From Bacillota bacterium (lineage in GTDB: Bacteria; Bacillota; Clostridia; Christensenellales; Borkfalkiaceae), in contig QAKE01000049.1 of NCBI GenBank assembly GCA_003343995.1, positions 28,957-59,458 of the forward strand: DNA of 30,502 nucleotides. The letters are read 5' to 3'. Position 1 is the stretch's first letter. Each line of letters opens with the position of its first letter. Below the pieces are notes generated by a model. That model was not told the origin of the DNA and ran no database searches. It was given only the letters and a program-made list of their open reading frames with translations. Shown piece after piece: positions 6,510 through 13,397 of this stretch. Both the position numbers and the translations under genes were made by a program.

Positions 6510-7631
6510 ATGGCTTTTACATACGTGAAACAATTTTGCAAAAAAGTTCAGTGGAAACGCTACACCACCTATTACGTCATCGCGGCGCTCTTTGCGGTGT
6601 TGCTGCTGCTCGATTTATTCAACGTGCTGGATTCCGCCAATTCGCGCTATATGATGCTGGTCGCCGTATATGCGATCATGGCAATTTCGCTCAACCTCGT
6701 CGTCGGGGTGCTGGGCGAGCTTTCCTTAGGGCACGCGGGCTTTATCGCGGTGGGGGCGTATGCCGGCGCGCTCGTTTCCAAAGCGCTCCAAGCGGCGCTG
6801 CCCGCGGCGGTGTATTTTCCGATTTCCATGATTGCGGGCGGTCTCGTCGCCGCGGTGTTCGGCGTCGTCATCGGCTTGCCCGTTCTGCGGCTTAAAGGCG
6901 ATTATATCGCCATCGTAACGCTGGCGTTCTGCATGATCATCTATACGGTGTTCATCAACCTCGGCTTTACGGGGGGCGCGGCGGGGCTGAAGGATATCCC
7001 CACCGTCACCACGTATATCAACGCGTTTATCGTGCTGATCGTCGCTGCCGTCATCATTCAGAATTTCGTGCGCTCCAAGCACGGGCGGGCGATCATGTCC
7101 ATCCGCGATAACGAAATCGCGGCGCGCGCCAGCGGCATCAATATCACGTATTATAAGCTTTTCGCCTTCACGCTGTCGGCGTTTATCGCGGGCGTGGGCG
7201 GCTGCTTGTACGCGCACACCGGTCCTATTTTGAGACCGAATAGCATGGATTACAATATGTCCATCGAGATCCTCGTTATGGTGGTGCTCGGCGGTATGGG
7301 CAGCATGACGGGCTCCTTCGTCGCCGCGGCGGTGCTCACGCTCCTGCCGGAATATCTCCGCTTTTTGCAGGATTTCAGAATGATCATTTACGCCGTGGTG
7401 CTTATCTTGATCATGATCGTCAACAACAACGCCACCCTCAAGGGGTATAAGGACCGCTTTATCGCTTGGTGCAAATGCATTTTGGCGAAGTGCTGGAAAA
7501 AGTGTACGCGCGCGCTGAAGCGAAAGGAAAACGCCGCGGAAACGGCGGGCGAAGCGCCGGAAATTCCCGAAAAGATGTCCGAGGTGGACGAAACTTCGCT
7601 CGACGATACGGAACGCAAGGGGGAGAAATAA
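6510..7631 (+). CDS. livM: Branched-chain amino-acid ABC transporter permease LivM
   Basis: LivM is the partner permease of LivH. The conserved SLNLVVGVLGELSLGHAGF (around residues 59-78) and the VLGGMGSMTGSFVAAA coupling region (near 258-274) are clear, with about ten hydrophobic segments. The protein has 373 residues. Its last 50 or so form a hydrophilic tail, first basic with several Cys and Lys, then strongly acidic. That tail is not part of the usual core and probably lies in the cytoplasm near the ATPases. The gene ends one base before livG starts, consistent with translational coupling. Confidence 0.95.
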   Translation: MAFTYVKQFCKKVQWKRYTTYYVIAALFAVLLLLDLFNVLDSANSRYMMLVAVYAIMAISLNLVVGVLGELSLGHAGFIAVGAYAGALVSKALQAALPAAVYFPISMIAGGLVAAVFGVVIGLPVLRLKGDYIAIVTLAFCMIIYTVFINLGFTGGAAGLKDIPTVTTYINAFIVLIVAAVIIQNFVRSKHGRAIMSIRDNEIAARASGINITYYKLFAFTLSAFIAGVGGCLYAHTGPILRPNSMDYNMSIEILVMVVLGGMGSMTGSFVAAAVLTLLPEYLRFLQDFRMIIYAVVLILIMIVNNNATLKGYKDRFIAWCKCILAKCWKKCTRALKRKENAAETAGEAPEIPEKMSEVDETSLDDTERKGEK

Positions 7632-7632
7632 T

Positions 7633-8391
7633 ATGCCGATTTTAAGAACGGAAAATCTCAGCATCACCTTCGGCGGACTGAAAGCGGTCAGCGATTTCTG
7701 CGTGGAAATCGAAAAAAATCAGATATACGGCTTGATCGGCCCCAACGGCGCGGGAAAAACCACGGTGTTCAACATGCTTACGGGCGTTTACAAGCCCACG
7801 GGGGGCAGGTTCTTTCTCGACGGCGAGGAGCTGACGGGAAAAAGCCCCATTTATATCAACCGCAAGGGCGTGGCGCGTACCTTCCAGAACATCCGCCTGT
7901 TCGGCAAGATGACGGTGCTGGAAAACGTGCTCGTCGGACTGCATTCCGTGAATAAATGCGATCCCTTTTCCTCGATTTTGCGCCTGCCGCGCTATTGGAA
8001 AACGGAAAAGGAATTGAAGAGCAAGGCGCATGCCCTTCTGGACGTGTTCGGGCTGGACGGCGAGGCGGATTATCTTTCTTCCAACCTGCCGTACGGCAAG
8101 CAGAGAAAGCTGGAAATCGCCCGCGCGCTCGCCACGAACCCCAAGCTGCTCCTTTTGGACGAGCCCGCCGCGGGCATGAACCCGCACGAAACGGGCGAGC
8201 TGATGGAAACCATCCGCTTTATCCGCGACGGTTTCGACATGACGATCCTCCTCATCGAGCACGATTTGAAACTCGTGAGCGGCATCTGCGAAAAGACGAC
8301 GGTGCTCAATTTCGGCACCACGCTGGCGCAGGGCAGGGTGGAGGACGTGCTCAGAGATCCCAACGTCGTTACGGCGTATCTCGGCGAATAG
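7633..8391 (+). CDS. livG: Branched-chain amino-acid ABC transporter ATP-binding protein LivG
   Basis: LivG is one of the two cytoplasmic ATPases powering the Liv importer. The 252 residues contain Walker A (GPNGAGKTT, about residues 36-44), a Q-loop in RTFQNIRLF (about 79-87), and the LivG-type signature LPYGKQRKLEIA in place of LSGGQ. Walker B reads LLLLDEPAAGMNP and the switch His lies in IEHD. The C-terminal VTAYLGE is the standard ending of this subfamily. Start and stop fit tightly between livM and livF. Confidence 0.96.
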   Translation: MPILRTENLSITFGGLKAVSDFCVEIEKNQIYGLIGPNGAGKTTVFNMLTGVYKPTGGRFFLDGEELTGKSPIYINRKGVARTFQNIRLFGKMTVLENVLVGLHSVNKCDPFSSILRLPRYWKTEKELKSKAHALLDVFGLDGEADYLSSNLPYGKQRKLEIARALATNPKLLLLDEPAAGMNPHETGELMETIRFIRDGFDMTILLIEHDLKLVSGICEKTTVLNFGTTLAQGRVEDVLRDPNVVTAYLGE

Positions 8392-8400
8392 GGGGGCGTT

Positions 8401-9111
8401 ATGGCAATACTCGAAGTAAAGGATTTAAAGGTAAATTACGGCGTCATCGAGGCGATCAAGGGCGTTTCGTTCGAGGTGGAGCAGGGCGAGATCATCGCGC
8501 TGATCGGCGCGAACGGCGCGGGTAAAACCACCATCATGCAGACGATCAACGGACTTCTGCCCGCCAAAGAGGGGCAGGTGCTTTTGAACGGGGAAAACAT
8601 CACCAACATCCCCGCGCACAAGATCATCTTAAAGGGCATGACGCAGGTTCCCGAAGGGCGGCGGATCTTTCAGGAGCTGACGGTGTACGACAACCTGATG
8701 CTGGGCGCGTATACCCGCAAGGATAAAAAGGAATTTAAGGCGACCATAGAGAGCGTGTACGAGAAATTCCCCATTTTAAGCGAGCGGAACAAGCAGATCG
8801 CGGGCACGCTTTCCGGCGGGGAGCAGCAGATGCTGGCGATGGGGCGCGCGCTGATGTCGCACCCGCGCATACTCCTTTTGGACGAACCGAGCATGGGGCT
8901 TTCTCCGCTGTACGTAAACGAAATTTTTCAGATCATCAAGGAAATCAACGAGGCGGGCACGACGGTGCTTTTGGTGGAGCAAAACGCCAAAAAAGCGCTT
9001 TCCGTCGCCAACCGCGCGTACGTTTTGGAAACGGGCAAAATCGTGCTGTCGGGCGACGCAAAGGAGCTGATGCACGACGAGAGCATCAGAAAAGCCTATC
9101 TGGGCGAGTAG
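8401..9111 (+). CDS. livF: Branched-chain amino-acid ABC transporter ATP-binding protein LivF
   Basis: LivF pairs with LivG to form the nucleotide-binding heterodimer. The 236-residue protein shows Walker A GANGAGKTT (about 36-44), the family motif VPEGRRIFQELTVYDNL, the signature LSGGEQQMLAMGRAL (about 138-152), Walker B ILLLDEPSMGLSP and the conserved LVEQNA near 198. Its end, RKAYLGE, matches that of LivG. It is the last gene of the operon and is followed by a terminator. Confidence 0.96.
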   Translation: MAILEVKDLKVNYGVIEAIKGVSFEVEQGEIIALIGANGAGKTTIMQTINGLLPAKEGQVLLNGENITNIPAHKIILKGMTQVPEGRRIFQELTVYDNLMLGAYTRKDKKEFKATIESVYEKFPILSERNKQIAGTLSGGEQQMLAMGRALMSHPRILLLDEPSMGLSPLYVNEIFQIIKEINEAGTTVLLVEQNAKKALSVANRAYVLETGKIVLSGDAKELMHDESIRKAYLGE

Positions 9112-9123
9112 AATATCTAGTAA

Positions 9124-9164
9124 AAAACGAAAAGAGAAGGCGTGGGCTTTCGCTTTTCGTTTTC
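9124..9164 (+). terminator. Rho-independent terminator of the liv operon
   Basis: AAAACGAAAAG (9124-9134) pairs with CTTTTCGTTTT (9153-9163). The arm ends in T-rich sequence, 12 bp after the livF stop. Confidence 0.8.
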
Positions 9165-9225
9165 TTTATAGAATATAAAAAAACGCCCGAAATGCAAAAA
9201 ATCGCAAAGAAACGAGGTGCTTATC

Positions 9226-10839
9226 ATGAAGATTGAAATAGTGCAGCCCTATTATTCGATGGATCGCAAAGACGCCGACGGGTGTTTTGCCGGATTGATT
9301 TCGCTTATGGAAAAGTGCTCCGACGAAGCGGACGTTATCGTTCTGCCCGAATATTGCGATACGCCGACCGCGTACGCAGACAAAAAAGAGTTCGACGCGT
9401 TTATCGATAAATACAATAAAGCGGTTATAAACGCGGCGGTAAAAACCGCCGTGCGGTGCAACGCGCTTGTCTTTATCAACGCGCTTTGCGCTACGGAGTG
9501 CGGCTATAGGAATACCACTTACGCCATCGATGAAAGCGGAAGGATAATCGACAAGTATTTTAAGGCGCATCCGGCTCCGTCCGAAGTTCGCAAGACGAAG
9601 GAAGGCGGGTATAAATTCGACGTGTCGTATAGCTATGCGTTCGATGCTCCGCATGTTTTCGAGCACAAAGGCGTGCGCTACGGGTTTATGACGTGTTACG
9701 ATTTTTATTTTTATGAATCGTTCGCCCGCCTCGCCGTGGAAAACGCGGATATCATCATCGGGGCGGCGCATCAAAGAACCGATACCCATCAGGCGCTGGA
9801 GATCATCGGCAGGTTTTTATCGTATAACACGAACGCGTATCTCGTTCGGGCGTCGGTGTCGTTGGGAAGCGACGCCGAAATCGGCGGATCGAGCATGGTC
9901 GTCGCGCCGGACGGAACGATGCTTGCGAACATGAAAAGCGATACGGGGATATGCAGGTGCGAAATCGATCCCCGTAAAAAATATTTTAAACCGGCGGGCT
10001 TCGGCGGTAAAACGAAGTCGCATTACGAATATATCGAAGAAGGGCGGCGTCCGTGGAATTACCGTCCGGCGGGAAGCGCGATTTGCCTGCCGAACGACGT
10101 CATGCCCTATCCGAGGGTATGCGCGCACCGCGGTTACAGCGCTCTTTTGCCCGAAAACTCGATGCCCGCTTTCGGGGCGGCGGTATCTCTCGGCGCGGAC
10201 GAGATAGAGTTCGATTTGTGGCCGACAAAGGACGGCGAAATCGTTTCCTGCCACGACGCGGATTTGGATCGCGTAAGCACGGGCACGGGCAAGATTTACG
10301 AGCATACGTATAAAGAGCTTTCTTCGCTTGATTTCGGCGTGAAATCCGACGGGAAGCCGAAGGGGCTTAAGATCGTAAAATTTGAAGATATTCTGCGGAA
10401 ATTTTCCTGCCATACGGTTATGAATATCCATATTAAACCGCTGTCGGCGTCCGAAAAATATCCCGAAGAGCTTATGGAAAAAATCGTTTCCTTAATCAAA
10501 AAATACGATTGCGAAAAATACGTGTATTTTATGCTTGCGCCGGATATTTATATAAAGCAATTTAAAAAATACGCGCCGCATATCCCCGTATGCGTGGGGC
10601 ACTTAAGCGAAAGACCTTATGAAATCGTGGACAGGGCGATAGAATTCGGCGCCGAAAAAGTCCAGTTTTTTAAGCCGTATTTCAATCGGGAAATGATCGA
10701 TAAAGCGCATATGCATGGGATTAAATGCAACGTTTTCTTCTCCGATGACGAGGAGGAAACGAAAGAGTATCTGCGCATGGGGATAGATACGATTTTAACG
10801 AACGATTTCGGAAAAATCGCCGCCGTTGTCAAAAAATAG
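9226..10839 (+). CDS. Fusion of a nitrilase-family amidase and a glycerophosphodiester phosphodiesterase
   Basis: The ATG at 9226 is chosen because ACGAGGT lies 7 bp upstream; the in-frame GTG at 9217 overlaps that site. Residues 1-270 form a carbon-nitrogen hydrolase domain with its Glu-Lys-Cys triad: Glu42 in VLPEY, Lys113 in YFKAHP and Cys157 in MTCYD. Residues 296-537 form a GDPD domain: His301-Arg302 (AHRGYS), PEN at 309-311, Glu328 and Asp330 (EIEFD) and His343-Asp344. These are the metal-binding and acid/base residues of the family. One would expect amide or nitrile hydrolysis plus cleavage of glycerophosphodiesters to glycerol-3-phosphate and an alcohol. There is no signal peptide, so it is probably cytoplasmic. 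Neighbours do not reveal a pathway. All key residues are present in both halves. Confidence 0.9.
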   Translation: MKIEIVQPYYSMDRKDADGCFAGLISLMEKCSDEADVIVLPEYCDTPTAYADKKEFDAFIDKYNKAVINAAVKTAVRCNALVFINALCATECGYRNTTYAIDESGRIIDKYFKAHPAPSEVRKTKEGGYKFDVSYSYAFDAPHVFEHKGVRYGFMTCYDFYFYESFARLAVENADIIIGAAHQRTDTHQALEIIGRFLSYNTNAYLVRASVSLGSDAEIGGSSMVVAPDGTMLANMKSDTGICRCEIDPRKKYFKPAGFGGKTKSHYEYIEEGRRPWNYRPAGSAICLPNDVMPYPRVCAHRGYSALLPENSMPAFGAAVSLGADEIEFDLWPTKDGEIVSCHDADLDRVSTGTGKIYEHTYKELSSLDFGVKSDGKPKGLKIVKFEDILRKFSCHTVMNIHIKPLSASEKYPEELMEKIVSLIKKYDCEKYVYFMLAPDIYIKQFKKYAPHIPVCVGHLSERPYEIVDRAIEFGAEKVQFFKPYFNREMIDKAHMHGIKCNVFFSDDEEETKEYLRMGIDTILTNDFGKIAAVVKK

Positions 10840-10841
10840 CA

Positions 10842-10876
10842 AAACCCCCGCCGCAGCCGAGCTGCGGCGGGGGTTT
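10842..10876. terminator. Bidirectional terminator between convergent genes
   Basis: A perfect 16-bp GC-rich stem (10842-10857 with 10861-10876) closes the loop CGA. T residues flank it on either strand (TTTATGGTTTT on plus; TTTTGC then TATTTTTT on minus). It can end both the fusion hydrolase transcript and the minus-strand ABC operon. Confidence 0.88.
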
Positions 10877-10924
10877 ATGGTTTTGCGCAATTTTTACGTT
10901 TTTCGCAAAATGAAAGGCGCTTTT

Positions 10925-11290
10925 TCAATACAGTTTGTCGACGAGAGCGATAAGTTCCTCCTTGCTCAGCTGCAAGCCTTGGAAATAGGGCAGCTGTTCT
11001 TTCAGCCGTTCCTCCGCAAGGGAAAGGCGTTTTTCGTTCCGTTTATGTTCGGCGTGCTCCGCCACGAAACAGCCCTTGCCCGCGCGCGTGTAGATAAAGC
11101 GGTGAAATTCCAGCAGTTCGTAGGCTTTTTTAACGGTGATGACGGAAATTCCCAGCTCTTTCGAGATCACGCGGATGGAGGGCAGACATTCGTCCGCTTT
11201 CAGTTCGCCGTTTAAAATCTGCGCGGAAATCTGCTCGTACAGCTGTTCGTATATCGGCTTTTCGCCTTTGTTGGAAATCGACAGGTTCAC
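10925..11290 (-). CDS. GntR-family transcriptional regulator, YtrA-like
   Basis: The 121-residue protein consists of an N-terminal GntR winged helix-turn-helix (about residues 10-78, with PIYEQLYEQI, LPSIRVISKELGISVITVKKAYELL and the wing GKGCFVA). A short helical C-terminal tail of about 45 residues follows instead of a large ligand domain. This small form is the YtrA subfamily, which typically represses a co-transcribed ABC transporter in response to cell-envelope antibiotics or related stress. The start is a GTG one base after the permease stop. It is the last gene of the three-gene operon. Confidence 0.9.
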   Translation of the reverse strand: MNLSISNKGEKPIYEQLYEQISAQILNGELKADECLPSIRVISKELGISVITVKKAYELLEFHRFIYTRAGKGCFVAEHAEHKRNEKRLSLAEERLKEQLPYFQGLQLSKEELIALVDKLY

Positions 11291-11291
11291 G

Positions 11292-11939
11292 TTACAAATT
11301 CACCTTTTCAAAATTTTTTACGGCGCGGCGGCAGGCGAAAAAGGTGCAAAGGGCAAACGCCGCCATGCCGGCGAACAGCGCGATCAGCCGATAGCCCAAG
11401 GTTGCGCCGTCGAGGGAATCCAAAACGCGGAGAGCGGGCACGAACTGCGTCGCAAGCTCCAAAACGAGCCCCGTGAGGGTGTAGCCGATCAATCCCAGAA
11501 GGGTGGGCATACCCGCTTTATATCCCGTGCGGAAGTAGCGGGGCAGAAATACGGCGTTGAATACGCCGTACTCGGCGAAGGTGAACCCGAAAAACGCGAA
11601 ATTCGCGTCCATGCCCACGATATTGCCCGCGGGATTGACGGCGTAGGAGGAGAGCAGCGCGAAGGGCACGGCGGCAAGCAGGGTGATTCCCTCCAGCACG
11701 AGCAGCGCCGCCGTTTTGGAAAGCACGATGTCCGCCCGCCGTACGGGGAGCGACGCCGTAAATTCGTGGTCGCGGTTTGCCGCGGCGGCGGCGAAGGTGT
11801 TGAAGATCGCCAGAATCACGTACCCCATGCCCGCGATATACGGGTACGCGGGGATGAGCAGCAACGCCGACAACAGCGCAAAGGCGTATATTCCCTTGGG
11901 GATGCCCAGCTGAAATTCTTTATATAAAAGGTTTTTCAT
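11292..11939 (-). CDS. ABC-2 type transporter permease
   Basis: The 215-residue membrane protein has about six hydrophobic segments. An N-terminal amphipathic MKNLLYKEF segment is followed by a loop with NRDHEFTASLPVRR, typical of bacterial ABC-2 permeases in which this region contacts the ATPase. It overlaps the upstream ATPase gene by four bases (ATGA) and abuts the GntR gene, so all three are translationally coupled. It is likely an exporter of a lipid, peptide or drug, or a sensor module; the substrate cannot be deduced. Confidence 0.85.
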   Translation of the reverse strand: MKNLLYKEFQLGIPKGIYAFALLSALLLIPAYPYIAGMGYVILAIFNTFAAAAANRDHEFTASLPVRRADIVLSKTAALLVLEGITLLAAVPFALLSSYAVNPAGNIVGMDANFAFFGFTFAEYGVFNAVFLPRYFRTGYKAGMPTLLGLIGYTLTGLVLELATQFVPALRVLDSLDGATLGYRLIALFAGMAAFALCTFFACRRAVKNFEKVNL

Positions 11940-12775
11940 ATTTCCCCCTCCTTATTGTAATATACCATCAGATCCTGCAGGTCGGGGCGTTCCGCCGCCA
12001 TGCCGTCGGGCAGATGTTCCCGCAGTATCATGCCGCTGAACCCGAAGGCGTTTTCCTTATAGCCGATGAGGCGGTCTTTCAGCGCTTCCAGCTGTTTTTT
12101 ATCGCCGTGCACCAGCGCGTGCCGGTCGAGGAGGTCGTCCTTCGTGTCGAAAGCGACGATCTTTCCGTCGGCGATGAATAAAATGTAGTCGGCGCATTTG
12201 TCAAGGTCGCTCGTCACGTGGGTGGAAAAGAGGATGCTCTTGTCGCCGTCGGAAACGAGGTCGCGGAACAAATCGAGCAGCTCGTCGCGCGCGACAGGGT
12301 CGAGCCCGCTGGTCGGTTCGTCGAAGATGAAGAGCTCCGCCCCGTGCGACAGGGCGTACGTTACGCCGAGTTTCACCTTCATTCCGGCGGAGAGTTCGCA
12401 TACTTTTTTGTTTTCGTCGAGGTGAAAGCGCTTCAGGCAGTCGCGGTACACCGCGTCGTCCCACGTTTCGTAAAAGCGTTTGTAAACCTTTGTCAGTTTG
12501 GAGATGCGGGCATGGGGGTAAAAGTCCGCCGCGCCCACGGTAAAGCCGATGCGCTGTTTCAGCTCCGTTTCGTTATTATACATGTCTTTGCCGAAGATCG
12601 TAACCTTGCCTGCGTCGGGGCGCACGAGGTTCATGATCGATTTGATGGTCGTGGTTTTGCCCGCGCCGTTTCTGCCGATAAAGCCCAAAATGTAACCGGA
12701 TTCCAAGGAAAAGGAAACGTCTGAAAGCCGGAACCCGCCGGAATACGCTTTGCTTAAGCCTTCCACTTGCAGCAT
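11936..12775 (-). CDS. ABC transporter ATP-binding protein (export or resistance type)
   Basis: The 279-residue ATPase has Walker A GRNGAGKT at residues 34-41, a Q-loop-like segment around RIGFTVG, and a divergent signature ELSAGMKVKL. Walker B reads LFIFDEPTSGLDP and the switch His is in STHV. The last 60 residues form an accessory domain common in the YtrB/BcrA-like group. It is the first gene of the minus-strand operon, with an AGGAGG site upstream and a promoter overlapped by palindromic sequence. With the adjacent permease it forms a complete transporter, probably as a dimer of each. The degenerate signature is common in this subgroup. Confidence 0.92.
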   Translation of the reverse strand: MLQVEGLSKAYSGGFRLSDVSFSLESGYILGFIGRNGAGKTTTIKSIMNLVRPDAGKVTIFGKDMYNNETELKQRIGFTVGAADFYPHARISKLTKVYKRFYETWDDAVYRDCLKRFHLDENKKVCELSAGMKVKLGVTYALSHGAELFIFDEPTSGLDPVARDELLDLFRDLVSDGDKSILFSTHVTSDLDKCADYILFIADGKIVAFDTKDDLLDRHALVHGDKKQLEALKDRLIGYKENAFGFSGMILREHLPDGMAAERPDLQDLMVYYNKEGEI

Positions 12776-12792
12776 AAATATACCTCCTATCT

Positions 12793-12840
12793 GTGTATGT
12801 CGTGTATACTCAGTATATCCGTTTGCCGTCGAGTTGTCAA
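12793..12840 (-). promoter_or_regulatory. Promoter and candidate operator of the YtrA-type ABC operon
   Basis: On the minus strand, TTGACA (12840-12835) and TATACT (12817-12812) are 17 bp apart. A perfect palindrome TATACT-G-AGTATA (12805-12817) covers the -10 box and start site. Two direct ATACAC copies at a 9-bp period (12802-12807 and 12793-12798) follow. The regulator at the end of this operon is the natural candidate to bind here; that link is inference. Confidence 0.72.
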
Positions 12841-12871
12841 GGTTTTTTATGAAAAATTTTTATTTTTTTGA

Positions 12872-12900
12872 TTTACTTTTATCTTCGTTCGTGCTATAAT
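12872..12900 (+). promoter_or_regulatory. Promoter of the tRNA-Gly transcript
   Basis: TTTACT (12872-12877) and TATAAT (12895-12900) lie 17 bp apart, about 300 bp before the mature tRNA. The transcript would include the two degenerate repeats. Confidence 0.6.
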
Positions 12901-12909
12901 AAAAAAGCT

Positions 12910-13201
12910 GATAAGGCGGCAGGCTTTGTAAACCGTGGTTATGAGTTCGGTGCGGGCGCAGGGCGCACGCTCTTGCCGTAAACGGGAAAGACGAAGAAAG
13001 CGCTGCGGCAAAAAAGGCAAATTCTCATCACAATAAACGATATTTACGCAGGTGTAGTTTTGCGGTGAAACGGCGGGCTTTGTAAACAGTGGCGGTGAGT
13101 TCGGTGCGGGCGCAGGGCGCGCGCTCTTGCCGTAAACGGGAAAGACGAAGAAAACGCTGCGGCAAAAAAGGCAAATTCTCATCACAATAAACGATATTCA
13201 C
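12910..13201 (+). pseudogene. Two degenerate tRNA-Gly copies interrupted by a 71-bp insert (154-bp repeats)
   Basis: The sequence repeats with a period of 154 bp into the real tRNA. The second copy (13048-13201) begins with the tRNA 5' end GCAGGTGTAG; the first (about 12910-13047) has lost its 5' arm. Both align with the tRNA through CTT...TGAGTTCG. Each is then interrupted in the T-loop by the same 71 bp (12950-13020 and 13104-13174) before resuming with ATTCTCATCAC. The anticodon loop reads TTTGTAA, its stem no longer pairs and the 3' acceptor arm is absent, so neither copy can be a normal tRNA. The inserts have complementary TTGCCG and CGGCAA segments. Confidence 0.8.
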
Positions 13202-13275
13202 GCAGGTGTAGTTTAGTGGCAAAACAACAGCTTCCCAAGCTGTGGTTGTGAGTTCGATTCTCATCACCTGCTCCA
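13202..13275 (+). tRNA. tRNA-Gly (anticodon CCC)
   Basis: The 7-bp acceptor stem GCAGGTG (13202-13208) pairs with CACCTGC (13265-13271), then discriminator T and an encoded CCA. The anticodon arm ACAGC-TTCCCAA-GCTGT gives anticodon CCC, reading GGG. The T-arm contains the standard GTTCGATTC. The D-arm has AGTTTAGTGG. All helices pair well. Confidence 0.96.
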
Positions 13276-13279
13276 CTTC

Positions 13280-13313
13280 AAAAAACGCAAGGAAAATTTC
13301 CATGCGTTTTTTT
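13280..13313 (+). terminator. Rho-independent terminator of the tRNA-Gly transcript
   Basis: AAAAAACGCA (13280-13289) pairs with TGCGTTTTTT, with an inner GGAAAATTTCC palindrome. The distal T-run also supplies the first bases of the next promoter's -35 box. Confidence 0.85.
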
Positions 13314-13341
13314 GACAAATTCGGCTTGTTTATGCTATAAT
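13312..13341 (+). promoter_or_regulatory. Promoter of the SPFH protein gene
   Basis: TTGACA (13312-13317) and TATAAT (13336-13341) are separated by 18 bp. The -35 box shares its TT with the tail of the tRNA terminator. Confidence 0.78.
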
Positions 13342-13397
13342 AACAGTAACGGTATTAAAACAACGTATCAAAATCAAGGAAATCGGGGAGGATCAAT

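Noticed and set aside
12907..12960. First degenerate repeat as a functional tRNA-Thr (anticodon TGT)
   Set aside because: A GCTGATA-like start and TTTGTAA loop are present, but no matching 3' acceptor strand exists and the anticodon stem does not pair.
12847..13318. Minus-strand open frames with repeated peptide segments
   Set aside because: They are translations of the repeated tRNA-Gly-derived units in antisense, with no ribosome binding site.
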